A stretch of 7,246 nucleotides of DNA from an uncultured Methanobrevibacter sp. (GCA_946611495.1 CAMODR010000057.1:1-7246); one strand, 5' to 3'. Positions 1 to 6,950 are shown, numbered from the stretch's first letter. The notes: a model not told the origin generated them from the sequence alone. Translations and numbers: made by a program.

Positions 1-606
1 TTTGGAGTAAACGTTTCAAAAAGAAAGGCTACTCAAATCATCTATAATGATATGACAACATATTCAGTGATTGTAGCAATAGATGGAAGAATTGGAGAAT
101 ACTTTAATGTGACCTTAAAGGACATTGATGGTAATGTACTTGCAAATAAGCCTATAAAAATAGGTTTTAATGGAAAGGTTTATAATAAGACAACTGATTC
201 CAATGGAAATGCAAGGCTTCAAATTAACCTGAAGGTTCCAAAGACCTATACCTTTGCAATTTGCTTCCTAAGTGATGATGATTATTACGCTTCATTTGAA
301 GTTTCTAAAATAACTGTAATCAAGAAGAAAATGTCTTTGACAGTTCCAAATGTTTCATATAAGTCTACAGCTAAGACAAAAACATTGACTGCAACACTTA
401 AGGACAATAATAATAAGTTGGTTTCAGGAAAAACCTTGACTTTCACAGTGAATGGTAAGACATACACAGCAAAAACCAATTCTAAAGGAGTCGCATCAGT
501 TAAGGTAAGCTTGTCTACTAAAAAGACTTATTCATTTACAGTCAAGTTCGCTGGTGATGATTATTATGGTGCTGTCACTAAATCTGGAAAGGTAACTATA
601 AAATAG
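1..606 (+). CDS. Adhesin-like surface protein, C-terminal part (5' end outside the window)
   Basis: The reading frame is open from base 1 to the TAG at 604-606, so this is the last 201 residues of a longer protein. The first ATG (52) is internal, because the residues before it (FGVNVSKRKATQIIYND) read like the end of an Ig-like repeat plus a linker and align with the matching part of the large protein downstream. Two beta-rich Ig-like modules follow: the first contains GEYFNVTL, KIGFNGKVYNKTT and YTFAICFL; the second begins after IKKK, is very lysine-rich, and ends KVTIK at the stop codon. No transmembrane segment or sorting signal is seen. The 176 residues encoded by 76-603 align without gaps with the end of the 1105-6588 product. 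By analogy with Methanobrevibacter adhesin-like proteins it is probably the C-terminal, wall-proximal end of an extracellular protein. The functional N-terminal part lies outside the window, so the specific role cannot be given. Confidence 0.85.
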   Translation, partial: FGVNVSKRKATQIIYNDMTTYSVIVAIDGRIGEYFNVTLKDIDGNVLANKPIKIGFNGKVYNKTTDSNGNARLQINLKVPKTYTFAICFLSDDDYYASFEVSKITVIKKKMSLTVPNVSYKSTAKTKTLTATLKDNNNKLVSGKTLTFTVNGKTYTAKTNSKGVASVKVSLSTKKTYSFTVKFAGDDYYGAVTKSGKVTIK

Positions 607-815
607 TTATTTTTCACTTCAATTTTTTTCTATTATTTTTTCTTTATTTCATTTTTTAATTCTTTTTAACTTTTTTTTTAGTTTTTATTTTTTATTTTTT
701 CTTTATTTCATTTTTTAATACTTTTTAATTCTTTTTAACTTTTTTTAGTTTTTATTTTTTCATTTTTACTTTTTCCCTATTTTTTCTAATTGATTTTTTT
801 ATTCTATTTTTGATT
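607..815 (+). terminator. T-tract transcription termination region after the first surface-protein gene
   Basis: Directly after the stop codon the sense strand becomes a series of T-runs of 5 to 9 bases, separated by single A, C or G bases, for about 200 bases. Archaeal RNA polymerase terminates at oligo-T runs on the non-template strand without needing a hairpin, often helped by the U-tract-dependent factor aCPSF1/FttA. No strong stem-loop is visible. Termination somewhere in this stretch is well supported; the exact end point is not. Confidence 0.7.
635..763 (+). repeat. Imperfect tandem duplication inside the T-rich terminator region
   Basis: A 26-base segment at 635-660 recurs exactly at 694-719. 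After each copy comes the same order of elements: TTCTTTTTAAC, a T-run (nine in the first copy, seven in the second), then AGTTTTTATTTTTT. The second copy has about ten extra bases (around 719-728) that look like a local repeat of TTTTTAA. The unit is about 59 bases in the first copy and 68-70 in the second. The order of the rare C and G bases is kept, which argues against chance T-richness. Confidence 0.7.
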
Positions 816-990
816 ATCAGTATCATTATAAAAAAATATTTTAATTATATAAAATATATATTAATAATGATTAATTAAATTAAATAATTTTTTTAAAAAA
901 TATTTTTTATCAATATAAATTTAAAAATTTTAAATTATTTTTTAAAATAATAATTAAATTCTTTATACTTTTTATTAATGATTTGAATTA

Positions 991-1000
991 TTATAAAATA
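991..1000 (+). promoter_or_regulatory. Possible TATA box for the large adhesin-peptidase gene
   Basis: TTATAAAATA resembles the archaeal TATA consensus and lies 105-114 bases before the start codon, predicting a start site near 1022-1026 and a leader of about 80 bases. The purine-rich BRE expected just upstream is weak. Other TATA-like matches lie nearby, so this is only the best-placed of several candidates. Confidence 0.25.
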
Positions 1001-1092
1001 TTTAAAGAAACTATTTTAGTTATTATTTGATAAAAATTTCTTAATTTGATTATTATAGATAATTAACAATATTTAACAACTATTAAAGTTTA

Positions 1093-1097
1093 GGGAG
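1093..1097 (+). promoter_or_regulatory. Ribosome binding site of the large gene
   Basis: GGGAG ends seven bases before the ATG at 1105. Its GGAG part pairs with the anti-Shine-Dalgarno sequence of archaeal 16S rRNA. It is the only G-rich patch in this A/T-rich leader, and with the in-frame stop at 1084-1086 it fixes 1105 as the start. Confidence 0.7.
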
Positions 1098-1104
1098 TTT
1101 TCTT

Positions 1105-4100
1105 ATGAAGTTAAAACGTTTAATGATTATTAGTTTACTATTAATATCATTATTGCTCATTCCAATAAGTTTCGCTAGTGATGTATCTTCTCTTGAAACA
1201 GATCATGCTAGCGATATGGCTATTGGGGATAATGATAATGATTTGAATCTAGAATCTGATGGTGGTTCAATCCTAAAAGATTCTAAAAATGCCTTACAAT
1301 CCATTGAGGATGACAGGCTAGTTGGAAATTATAGTGGTGATGATGCAGATTCACATTCTCCATCTGTCCACTCATCACCTGAAATAGAAACAATAACAAA
1401 TGAATTGAATAATCAAAATTCAAACATTCAGGGCTTGGATTACTCTGAATACTCAGATTATGTCAACCTTAACACAAGGCTTGTTGACTATGACTTTAAC
1501 ATATCTGACTCAAATACAATCTTTGTAAATGCATCCTATACAGGAAGCACTCAAAATGGTAATCAGGCTAGTCCATATAACAACATAATGTCTGCATTAA
1601 GCGCATTTGGACTATCCTCTAACACCAGAGGCAATATTTTCATAGCAGATGGTCTTTATACAATCAATAGAAGGACTATCATTAGCAAGAACCTGAATCT
1701 TATTGGCCAAAGCAGTTCAAATACAATCATAAATGGAAATGGATATCAATTTTTAATGATCACTCCTGCTTATGGTGCAGCTGCAAGCCCTCTTATAAAC
1801 ATATTCAATCTGACCATCACAAAGGCAAGCTCCTACTATGGAGGGGCAGTTTATGTCAATGAAAGTGCTGTCAACTTTGTAAACACAATATTTAGGGAGA
1901 ATAGTGCAAATGAGTATACTTCATACAGCACTTATCCTGGAAGCGGAGGAGCAATCTATAACGATAAGGGATTTGTAAGAATATATAATTCCTTGTTTGT
2001 AAATAACACTGCTAGCGGCAAATATGATTCATATGCAGGTGCCATATTTAATGATATGGGTGAAATGACAATATTAAACTCCCAATTTATAAATAACACT
2101 GTAATTGGAAATTACTCTTCTGGAGGAGCTATCTATGATTACTCTGGAATACTAGTATTATTCAATTCAAACATTACAGGAAACACTCTCATATCAAATT
2201 TCTCTATTGGTGGAGGCCTTTGCAATTGGCAAAGCCATAATGTTTTCATAATCAACTCAAGCATAGATTCAAACAAGATATACGGAAAATATACATTCGG
2301 ATCTGCAATTGCAAATAAGGCCATAATCCTTGATGTGGTAAATACCACTATTTCAGATAACTTGGCAAACGGCACAAGCGATGTCAACGGAACCTTCTTT
2401 AACCTAAACGGAATTGTCAATTTCACCAATGTCAATTTCACAAATAACAGAATAAGCAAACCGAAAGATGACTTATTGATTTGTCTTGAAGACCAAATGA
2501 TCGTATCTGATGCATTTGATAAGGAATTGCTCCTTGACTTGCCTTCATCCTATGACTTAAGGGACTATGGATTAGTGACTCCAATTAAGGACCAAGGAGG
2601 TTCAGGTTCCTGTTGGGCATTTACAACAATTGCAGCAATCGAATCATATCTTTTGAAATATGAAAACCTAACATATGACCTTTCAGAAAACAACATGAAG
2701 AATCTTATGGGCTACTATGGATTGAATGGTACTGACTGGCCAGACGGCGGAAACCATTATATGTCCCTTGCATATCTTTTACGATGGAGCGGACCTGTAA
2801 ACGAAAGCCAAGATCCATTTGACGATGCAAGCACAAGCTCAAGGACTTTTTCAAACATTACAAAAAAGGTTCAGGATGTTCTATACATTCCAGTAAGGCT
2901 TAATTACTTAGACTTAAACCAAATAAAGTATGCATTAATGAAATATGGTGCATTATACACCACTATGCATGCAGATGATTATTTCCAATATAATCCAGAT
3001 TACTATTTAGATATCATTTCAGTATCTAACCATGCAGTAACTCTCATTGGTTGGGATGACAATTATTCAGCTGATAAATTTGACATAAAGCCTCCAGGTG
3101 ACGGTGCTTTCATCATCAAGAACAGTTGGGGTGACGACTATGGTTACGATGGATACTGGTATATTTCATATTATGACAAGGCATTTGCAGGATTCGGATT
3201 GGATACAATCTCTGCTATGGCAATAACAAATGTTGAAAATGTCTCTGCATATAAGAACATCTATCAATACGACATTTTAGGAAACACCTTTGAGTCCTTA
3301 GGATATAACTGCAACACTGCATGGTTTGCAAACCAGTTTAAGGCAACAAACAACAATCCTCTTGCAGCATTCGGCTTATACACATTTGGAAGTTCCAGCT
3401 ATTTAGTAAACATCACAGTAAATGGAATTTCTAAACTCATTCAAGAAGGAAACATCTCTGGTGCAGGATATCATACAATTAAGCTTGATAATTATGTTGA
3501 CTTGATTAAGGGAGATATATTTAAGATAATCGTTAAGTTAACCACTCCTGACTCATATTATCCTGTTGCAATAGAGTCTCAGCGCAGCGATTACAGCAGT
3601 GGAGCAAGCTCCAATCCTGATGAGTCATTCATAAGTCGTGATGGTGAAACATGGTATGACCTTTATGATTATGCTGATTCCATTAAGTTCTATCAATATT
3701 TGGATTATTATGAAATGAAAGAGGCTAACGTTTGTCTTAAGGCTTATACAATTGGAAGCTCTGATGTTTTCCTTAATGTAAAATCCAATGTTTCCACTTA
3801 TACTAAAGGAGATTTAGTGGAAGTTACTGTAAGCATTTCCAATGATGGCGATCCGGTGACTGGATTGAATTTAAGCATAAGTCTTGACAGTTCAGTTTCA
3901 ATCAAGAGTTTCACAAACCTTAAGGGTTCATTTGACATGACAAATAAGATCTGGCATTTAGGCACATTAGCTACTGGAGAAACCCAAAGCCTCAAATTGA
4001 CTCTCAATATGAGGGAGAATAAGGAAATAGTTGCATTATCATTCGACTTTAACTTCTCTGGATATATGCCAACAAATGCAAGCACTTCCAAAGTCTTATA

Positions 4101-6588
4101 TCTTTACTATGATGGAGTCACTAAATTCATTGATGTCGAAAATGTGTCTACATCTGTAAAATCAAATGATTCTGTAGGCATTCAACTTGTAAACCTTGAC
4201 AATCAGCCTATTGAAAATAAGGAAATAGTAATATCACTTGTCGAAAGCGATAATGGCTATGCATTTGAAAACATTACTTTAGTTACTGATGAAAATGGAA
4301 ATGCAAATTTCATATTAAACTTATTGGAAGGAAATTATGCATTTTTAGCATCATTTGATGGTGATAGTCTTTATAAGGCTTCAAATATGACTTTCAATGT
4401 TTCTGTAAGCAAAATCAACACATCAATTAGCTTAAATGGCGGCAGTGATAGCATTACAACTTTGGCAAAATCCAATGACACTATCTCTTTCAATCTATCT
4501 GATGAGCTATTGAATGGCATGCCTCTAAAGGAAATCATAATATCCTTATTGAATGGAAATGAAGAAAATAATTCCTTTGATAATGTTTTCGAAAATTTAA
4601 CTCTAATCACTGATGAGAGTGGATTAGCTAATTTCAATTTGGATTTAACTGAAGGAAATTATGAATTCCTTGTTTCATTTATAGGAGATGAAGTCTATAA
4701 GGATTCCAGTTTGACATTCAATGTAAATGTACTTAAAAGAGATACATTAATCGATTTGGATTCATCAAGCTTGATTCTCTCAAACGAGACTGATTTGATT
4801 TCCTTATCAAAATCTGAAGACATAATCAAATTCAATGTATATGATGAATTGAACAATCCTTTAAGAAATCAAAACATCACATTAACTGTAAAGGATTTAA
4901 ATGATGATGAAAGCGATTTAAGAACCTATGATTTGATAACAGATTCAAATGGAACTGCATCATTTGTATTAGACTTAACAAAGTCAAATTATGAATTTGC
5001 CGTTACTTTCATTGGAGATAATGTCTATGATAAGGAGGAAATTAAGTTCAATATTTCAGTAATCAAGAGAAATTCTCCTCATATAATCCCAGATGATAAT
5101 ATTATAAATGATTCAGATGTATACAAGGCTCATTTCCTTGATGATGAATTTAATCCAATAGTCAATCAATCAGTCACATTCATAATATCCAATGGAAATG
5201 ACACTTTAAACTATTCAACAATAACAAATGAAAATGGTATTGCTATACTTAGTGGATTATCTGAATTGGACAGCGGAAACTACACAGTTTCAATAGCTTT
5301 AGATTCTAATGACTTATATGATGAAAACACTCTATTGACAGATATTACAATTCTTGAAAGAGAAGATGATAAGAAAATAAACACAATGTTTTCAATTTTA
5401 TTGCCAAATGGTGTAAAGGCAAATGTGGATGGTCTGATTCAATTTAAATTATTGGATGAGTCATTAAGTCCTCTTGGAAATAGAAATATAACTTTGAGAA
5501 TCATTAATTTAAATCAATCTTTTGACCTGATTACAGATTCAGAGGGTATGGCCGCATACACTATTAATTTAAATGAAGGAAACTATGAATTTGAATTGGC
5601 ATATCTTGGTGATGATAACTATTCAGGATCTAATTCAATGTTTAATGTTTCTGTATTAAAGGAAAATCCAATAATTGTCTCTTCAAATCCAGTAATAAAC
5701 AATTCAGATGAATTTGACGTTTATTTATATGACAGCGCTTCTAATCCATTGGCCAATCAGACAGTCATATTCAGCTTAAATGATGCTAGTGGAAAGAGCA
5801 GTATATTGAATTATACTGCAGTAACTGATAGTGATGGAAAGGCTACACTTCCAGGTTTGTCTAAATTAGATGAGGGCAATTATACTGTAAATGCCAAATT
5901 CGATTCAAATGAGCTCTATAATGAAGTCAATATGACTAAAGTCATAAGAATCTTAGGCAGTTCAATTGATAATGATACAAACGAATCAAACCAAACACAA
6001 GCAAGAAAAGGAGTCATCATAAAATATGAGGATATGGTTACAGAATCTGTCTTGACTGCTATTGAAGGAAGGGTTGGAGAATACTTCAATGTCACTTTAG
6101 TTGATGAGAACAATAATCCTTTGGCAGGCAAGCTTGTGAAAATAGGATTTAACGGCAAGATCTATAACAAGACCACCAATGCAACAGGTGGAGTTAGATT
6201 GCAGATTAACCTTAAGACCCCTGTAACTTACACATTTGCAATCTGCTTCTTAGGTGATGATGAATATAACGCTTCATTTGAAGTGGCTAAGATCACTGTA
6301 AACAAGAAGAAAACAAGTCTTACAGTTCCAAACAAGTCATTTAAGGCAAGTGCAAAGACAAAAACCTTAACTGCAACTTTAAGGGATGGCAAAGGCAATC
6401 TTGTTGCTAATAAGAAGATATCTTTCACTGTTAATGGAAAAACATATTCCGCTAATACAAACTCTAAAGGAGTCGCATCAGTTAAGGTGAGCTTATCTAG
6501 CAAGAAGACCTATTCATTTTCAGTTAAGTTTGCAGGTGATACATGTTATGGTGCTGTTACTAAATCTGCTAAGGTAACTATAAAATAA
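1105..6588 (+). CDS. Secreted adhesin-like protein with beta-helix, C1A cysteine peptidase, lectin-like and Ig-like repeat domains
   Basis: Complete 1827-residue protein. Residues 1 to about 24 are a signal peptide (MKLKR, hydrophobic stretch, cut near SFA). About 25-136 is an acidic, Ser/Asn-rich spacer. About 137-452 is a right-handed beta-helix opening with IFVNASYTG and carrying GGAIY-type coil motifs roughly every 30 residues. About 479-705 is a papain-family (C1A) peptidase: oxyanion Gln497 in KDQG, nucleophile Cys503 in GSCWAF, His643 in SNHAV and Asn673 in KNSWG are all present, so it should be active. About 713-883 matches the lectin-like domain that often follows such peptidases (Pfam Lectin_like, from memory). 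About 887-1003 is DUF11-like (WHLGTLATGETQSL). Six Ig-like repeats fill 1005-1618, then a linker, then a shared basic tail at about 1650-1827. Many N-X-S/T sites suggest N-glycosylation. Extracellular proteolysis combined with adhesion is inferred; the substrate is unknown. No I29-type pro-domain and no C-terminal membrane anchor are seen. Confidence 0.93.
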   Translation: MKLKRLMIISLLLISLLLIPISFASDVSSLETDHASDMAIGDNDNDLNLESDGGSILKDSKNALQSIEDDRLVGNYSGDDADSHSPSVHSSPEIETITNELNNQNSNIQGLDYSEYSDYVNLNTRLVDYDFNISDSNTIFVNASYTGSTQNGNQASPYNNIMSALSAFGLSSNTRGNIFIADGLYTINRRTIISKNLNLIGQSSSNTIINGNGYQFLMITPAYGAAASPLINIFNLTITKASSYYGGAVYVNESAVNFVNTIFRENSANEYTSYSTYPGSGGAIYNDKGFVRIYNSLFVNNTASGKYDSYAGAIFNDMGEMTILNSQFINNTVIGNYSSGGAIYDYSGILVLFNSNITGNTLISNFSIGGGLCNWQSHNVFIINSSIDSNKIYGKYTFGSAIANKAIILDVVNTTISDNLANGTSDVNGTFFNLNGIVNFTNVNFTNNRISKPKDDLLICLEDQMIVSDAFDKELLLDLPSSYDLRDYGLVTPIKDQGGSGSCWAFTTIAAIESYLLKYENLTYDLSENNMKNLMGYYGLNGTDWPDGGNHYMSLAYLLRWSGPVNESQDPFDDASTSSRTFSNITKKVQDVLYIPVRLNYLDLNQIKYALMKYGALYTTMHADDYFQYNPDYYLDIISVSNHAVTLIGWDDNYSADKFDIKPPGDGAFIIKNSWGDDYGYDGYWYISYYDKAFAGFGLDTISAMAITNVENVSAYKNIYQYDILGNTFESLGYNCNTAWFANQFKATNNNPLAAFGLYTFGSSSYLVNITVNGISKLIQEGNISGAGYHTIKLDNYVDLIKGDIFKIIVKLTTPDSYYPVAIESQRSDYSSGASSNPDESFISRDGETWYDLYDYADSIKFYQYLDYYEMKEANVCLKAYTIGSSDVFLNVKSNVSTYTKGDLVEVTVSISNDGDPVTGLNLSISLDSSVSIKSFTNLKGSFDMTNKIWHLGTLATGETQSLKLTLNMRENKEIVALSFDFNFSGYMPTNASTSKVLYLYYDGVTKFIDVENVSTSVKSNDSVGIQLVNLDNQPIENKEIVISLVESDNGYAFENITLVTDENGNANFILNLLEGNYAFLASFDGDSLYKASNMTFNVSVSKINTSISLNGGSDSITTLAKSNDTISFNLSDELLNGMPLKEIIISLLNGNEENNSFDNVFENLTLITDESGLANFNLDLTEGNYEFLVSFIGDEVYKDSSLTFNVNVLKRDTLIDLDSSSLILSNETDLISLSKSEDIIKFNVYDELNNPLRNQNITLTVKDLNDDESDLRTYDLITDSNGTASFVLDLTKSNYEFAVTFIGDNVYDKEEIKFNISVIKRNSPHIIPDDNIINDSDVYKAHFLDDEFNPIVNQSVTFIISNGNDTLNYSTITNENGIAILSGLSELDSGNYTVSIALDSNDLYDENTLLTDITILEREDDKKINTMFSILLPNGVKANVDGLIQFKLLDESLSPLGNRNITLRIINLNQSFDLITDSEGMAAYTINLNEGNYEFELAYLGDDNYSGSNSMFNVSVLKENPIIVSSNPVINNSDEFDVYLYDSASNPLANQTVIFSLNDASGKSSILNYTAVTDSDGKATLPGLSKLDEGNYTVNAKFDSNELYNEVNMTKVIRILGSSIDNDTNESNQTQARKGVIIKYEDMVTESVLTAIEGRVGEYFNVTLVDENNNPLAGKLVKIGFNGKIYNKTTNATGGVRLQINLKTPVTYTFAICFLGDDEYNASFEVAKITVNKKKTSLTVPNKSFKASAKTKTLTATLRDGKGNLVANKKISFTVNGKTYSANTNSKGVASVKVSLSSKKTYSFSVKFAGDTCYGAVTKSAKVTIK
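1840..2400 (+). repeat. Beta-helix coil repeats (GGAIY-type, about 30 residues each)
   Basis: Within the large protein, a glycine-led motif returns at residues 246 (GGAVY), 281 (GGAIY), 311 (AGAIF), 340 (GGAIY), 369 (GGGLC), 399 (GSAIA) and 429 (NGTFF). The spacings are 35, 30, 29, 29, 30 and 30 residues. Each unit also carries an N-S/T-x-[FI]-x-x-N-like strand such as NSLFVNNT or NSQFINNT. This is the pattern of right-handed parallel beta-helix and polymorphic-outer-membrane-protein-type repeats, common in archaeal and bacterial adhesins and carbohydrate-binding proteins. No polysaccharide-lyase catalytic residues can be assigned, so binding or scaffold is the likelier role. Confidence 0.8.
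4117..5958 (+). repeat. Six Ig-like stalk repeats in order A-A-A-B-A-B
   Basis: Six units of 97 to 110 residues each: 1005-1103, 1104-1212, 1213-1322, 1323-1419, 1420-1519 and 1520-1618. Type A units (1, 2, 3, 5) share L-I/V-TD-x-x-G-x-A-x-[FY], then GNY[AE]F, then a GD-x-x-Y motif and a closing strand like FNVSV. Type B units (4 and 6) instead share GLS[EK]LD[SE]GNYTV and DSN[DE]LY and open with SD-x-[VF] plus NP-[IL]-x-NQ. The fold is probably a bacterial Ig-like (Big) beta-sandwich. Such arrays usually form an extended stalk that carries N-terminal domains away from the cell wall. The repeats are diverged rather than identical, so the array is not recent. Confidence 0.8.
6058..6585 (+). 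repeat. C-terminal module shared with the upstream surface-protein gene
   Basis: The last 176 residues of the large protein align without a gap with the last 176 residues of the protein ending at 606; I count about 131 identities (74%). The module has two Ig-like halves, with the boundary near residue 1733. The second half has 19 lysines, one arginine and only two acidic residues in 95 positions. At DNA level, 6463-6488 is identical to 481-506, and the last codons before the stop are also identical (17 bases). Use as a common surface-retention module is inferred from its constant C-terminal position. Confidence 0.85.
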
Positions 6589-6624
6589 TTATGAATGATT
6601 TTCATAATTTATTCTTTTTTTTTT
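6587..6624 (+). terminator. Hairpin plus T-run terminator of the large gene
   Basis: AATTATGAA (6587-6595) is the exact reverse complement of TTCATAATT (6601-6609), giving a nine-base-pair stem with a five-base loop; it starts inside the TAA stop codon. Five bases later comes a run of ten T (6615-6624), and further T-runs continue to about 6702. The stem is A/T-rich and weak, so the T-runs alone may be what stops the archaeal polymerase. Confidence 0.7.
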
Positions 6625-6757
6625 ATTTTATGTAATTTTTCTTATTTTTTTTATTTCTTATTTTTCTTATTTTTTATTCTATTATTTTATTTTTTTTTAA
6701 CACTTTCAAATCAATTTTTATTATATCTCACTATCCGAATTTTAAAAATTATAAAGA

Positions 6758-6766
6758 TTTATATAT
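6758..6766 (+). promoter_or_regulatory. Possible TATA box for the downstream gene (distal candidate)
   Basis: TTTATATAT is a close match to the archaeal TATA consensus and is preceded by an A/G-containing stretch (ATAAAGA, 6751-6757) that could serve as BRE. It predicts a start site near 6790 and a leader of about 160 bases, which is long. Confidence 0.3.
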
Positions 6767-6903
6767 CAATATTTTTAAATATCATATTAGAATTTATAAA
6801 AAATAATTAAGATAATTTATAATAATTTATTTTAATTTTTATATTATTTTAAAGAGGTTTTTTTAAAAAAGTTATTTATCATTCTTATAAAAATTAATTT
6901 ATC

Positions 6904-6910
6904 TTATATA
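6904..6910 (+). promoter_or_regulatory. Possible TATA box for the downstream gene (proximal candidate)
   Basis: TTATATA lies 41-47 bases before the ATG at 6951. A start site about 25 bases downstream (near 6930-6935) would give a short leader that just includes the ribosome site. The position fits better than that of the distal candidate; the BRE is poor. Confidence 0.3.
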
Positions 6911-6940
6911 TTTTATTGAACTGATTATTTCATTAAAATT

Positions 6941-6947
6941 AGGTGAT
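6941..6947 (+). promoter_or_regulatory. Ribosome binding site of the downstream gene
   Basis: AGGTGAT is a seven-base perfect complement to the archaeal 16S rRNA 3' end and stands three bases before the ATG at 6951. It decides the start of this gene, since the frame stays open for some distance upstream. Confidence 0.85.
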
Positions 6948-6950
6948 AAT

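Larger units (their letters stand above)
816..1104. other. A/T-rich non-coding spacer and leader of the large gene
   Basis: This stretch consists almost only of A and T and has no convincing open frame. Several TATA-like sequences occur, for example around 847-861 and at 991-1000 (TTATAAAATA). The latter would give a transcript with a leader of roughly 80 bases, but in such A/T-rich DNA no single box can be picked out with confidence. An in-frame TAA at 1084-1086 bounds the downstream coding region on its 5' side. I see no RNA gene or riboswitch-like structure. Confidence 0.5.
6625..6950. other. A/T-rich intergenic region between the large gene and the next gene
   Basis: The first part (to about 6702) continues the T-tracts of the terminator. 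The remainder is A/T-rich with TATA-like sequences at 6758-6766 and 6904-6910 that could drive the next gene. A 71-codon open frame at 6595-6810 is only a translation of T-tracts into Phe, Ile, Leu and Tyr and is not considered a gene. No RNA gene is seen. Confidence 0.5.

Noticed and set aside
52..606. A separate 184-residue protein starting at the ATG at 52
   Set aside because: The frame continues upstream to the window edge with sequence that aligns with the paralogue, no ribosome site precedes this ATG, and no signal peptide follows it.
635..763. Possible CRISPR array or mobile-element remnant in the T-rich repeat
   Set aside because: There are only two copies, with no unique spacers, no palindromic repeat and no terminal inverted repeats or transposase; terminator duplication explains it better.
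918..936. Near-perfect palindrome of A and T (nine-base arms around one central A)
   Set aside because: The surrounding DNA is almost only A and T, where such palindromes arise easily by chance. It has no GC pairs and no useful position relative to a gene.
2139..2459. Reverse-strand open frame of 106 codons inside the large gene
   Set aside because: It lies opposite the beta-helix coding sequence, which is strongly supported by its repeats, and has no independent signs of coding.
6228..6503. Reverse-strand open frames opposite the tail modules (also at 285-479)
   Set aside because: They appear at the same place in both paralogues only because the forward-strand sequence is conserved. They have no ribosome site or recognisable product.
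6595..6810. Open frame of 71 codons after the large gene
   Set aside because: It is made almost entirely of Phe, Ile, Leu and Tyr because it reads through terminator T-tracts; it overlaps the terminator hairpin and has no good ribosome site.
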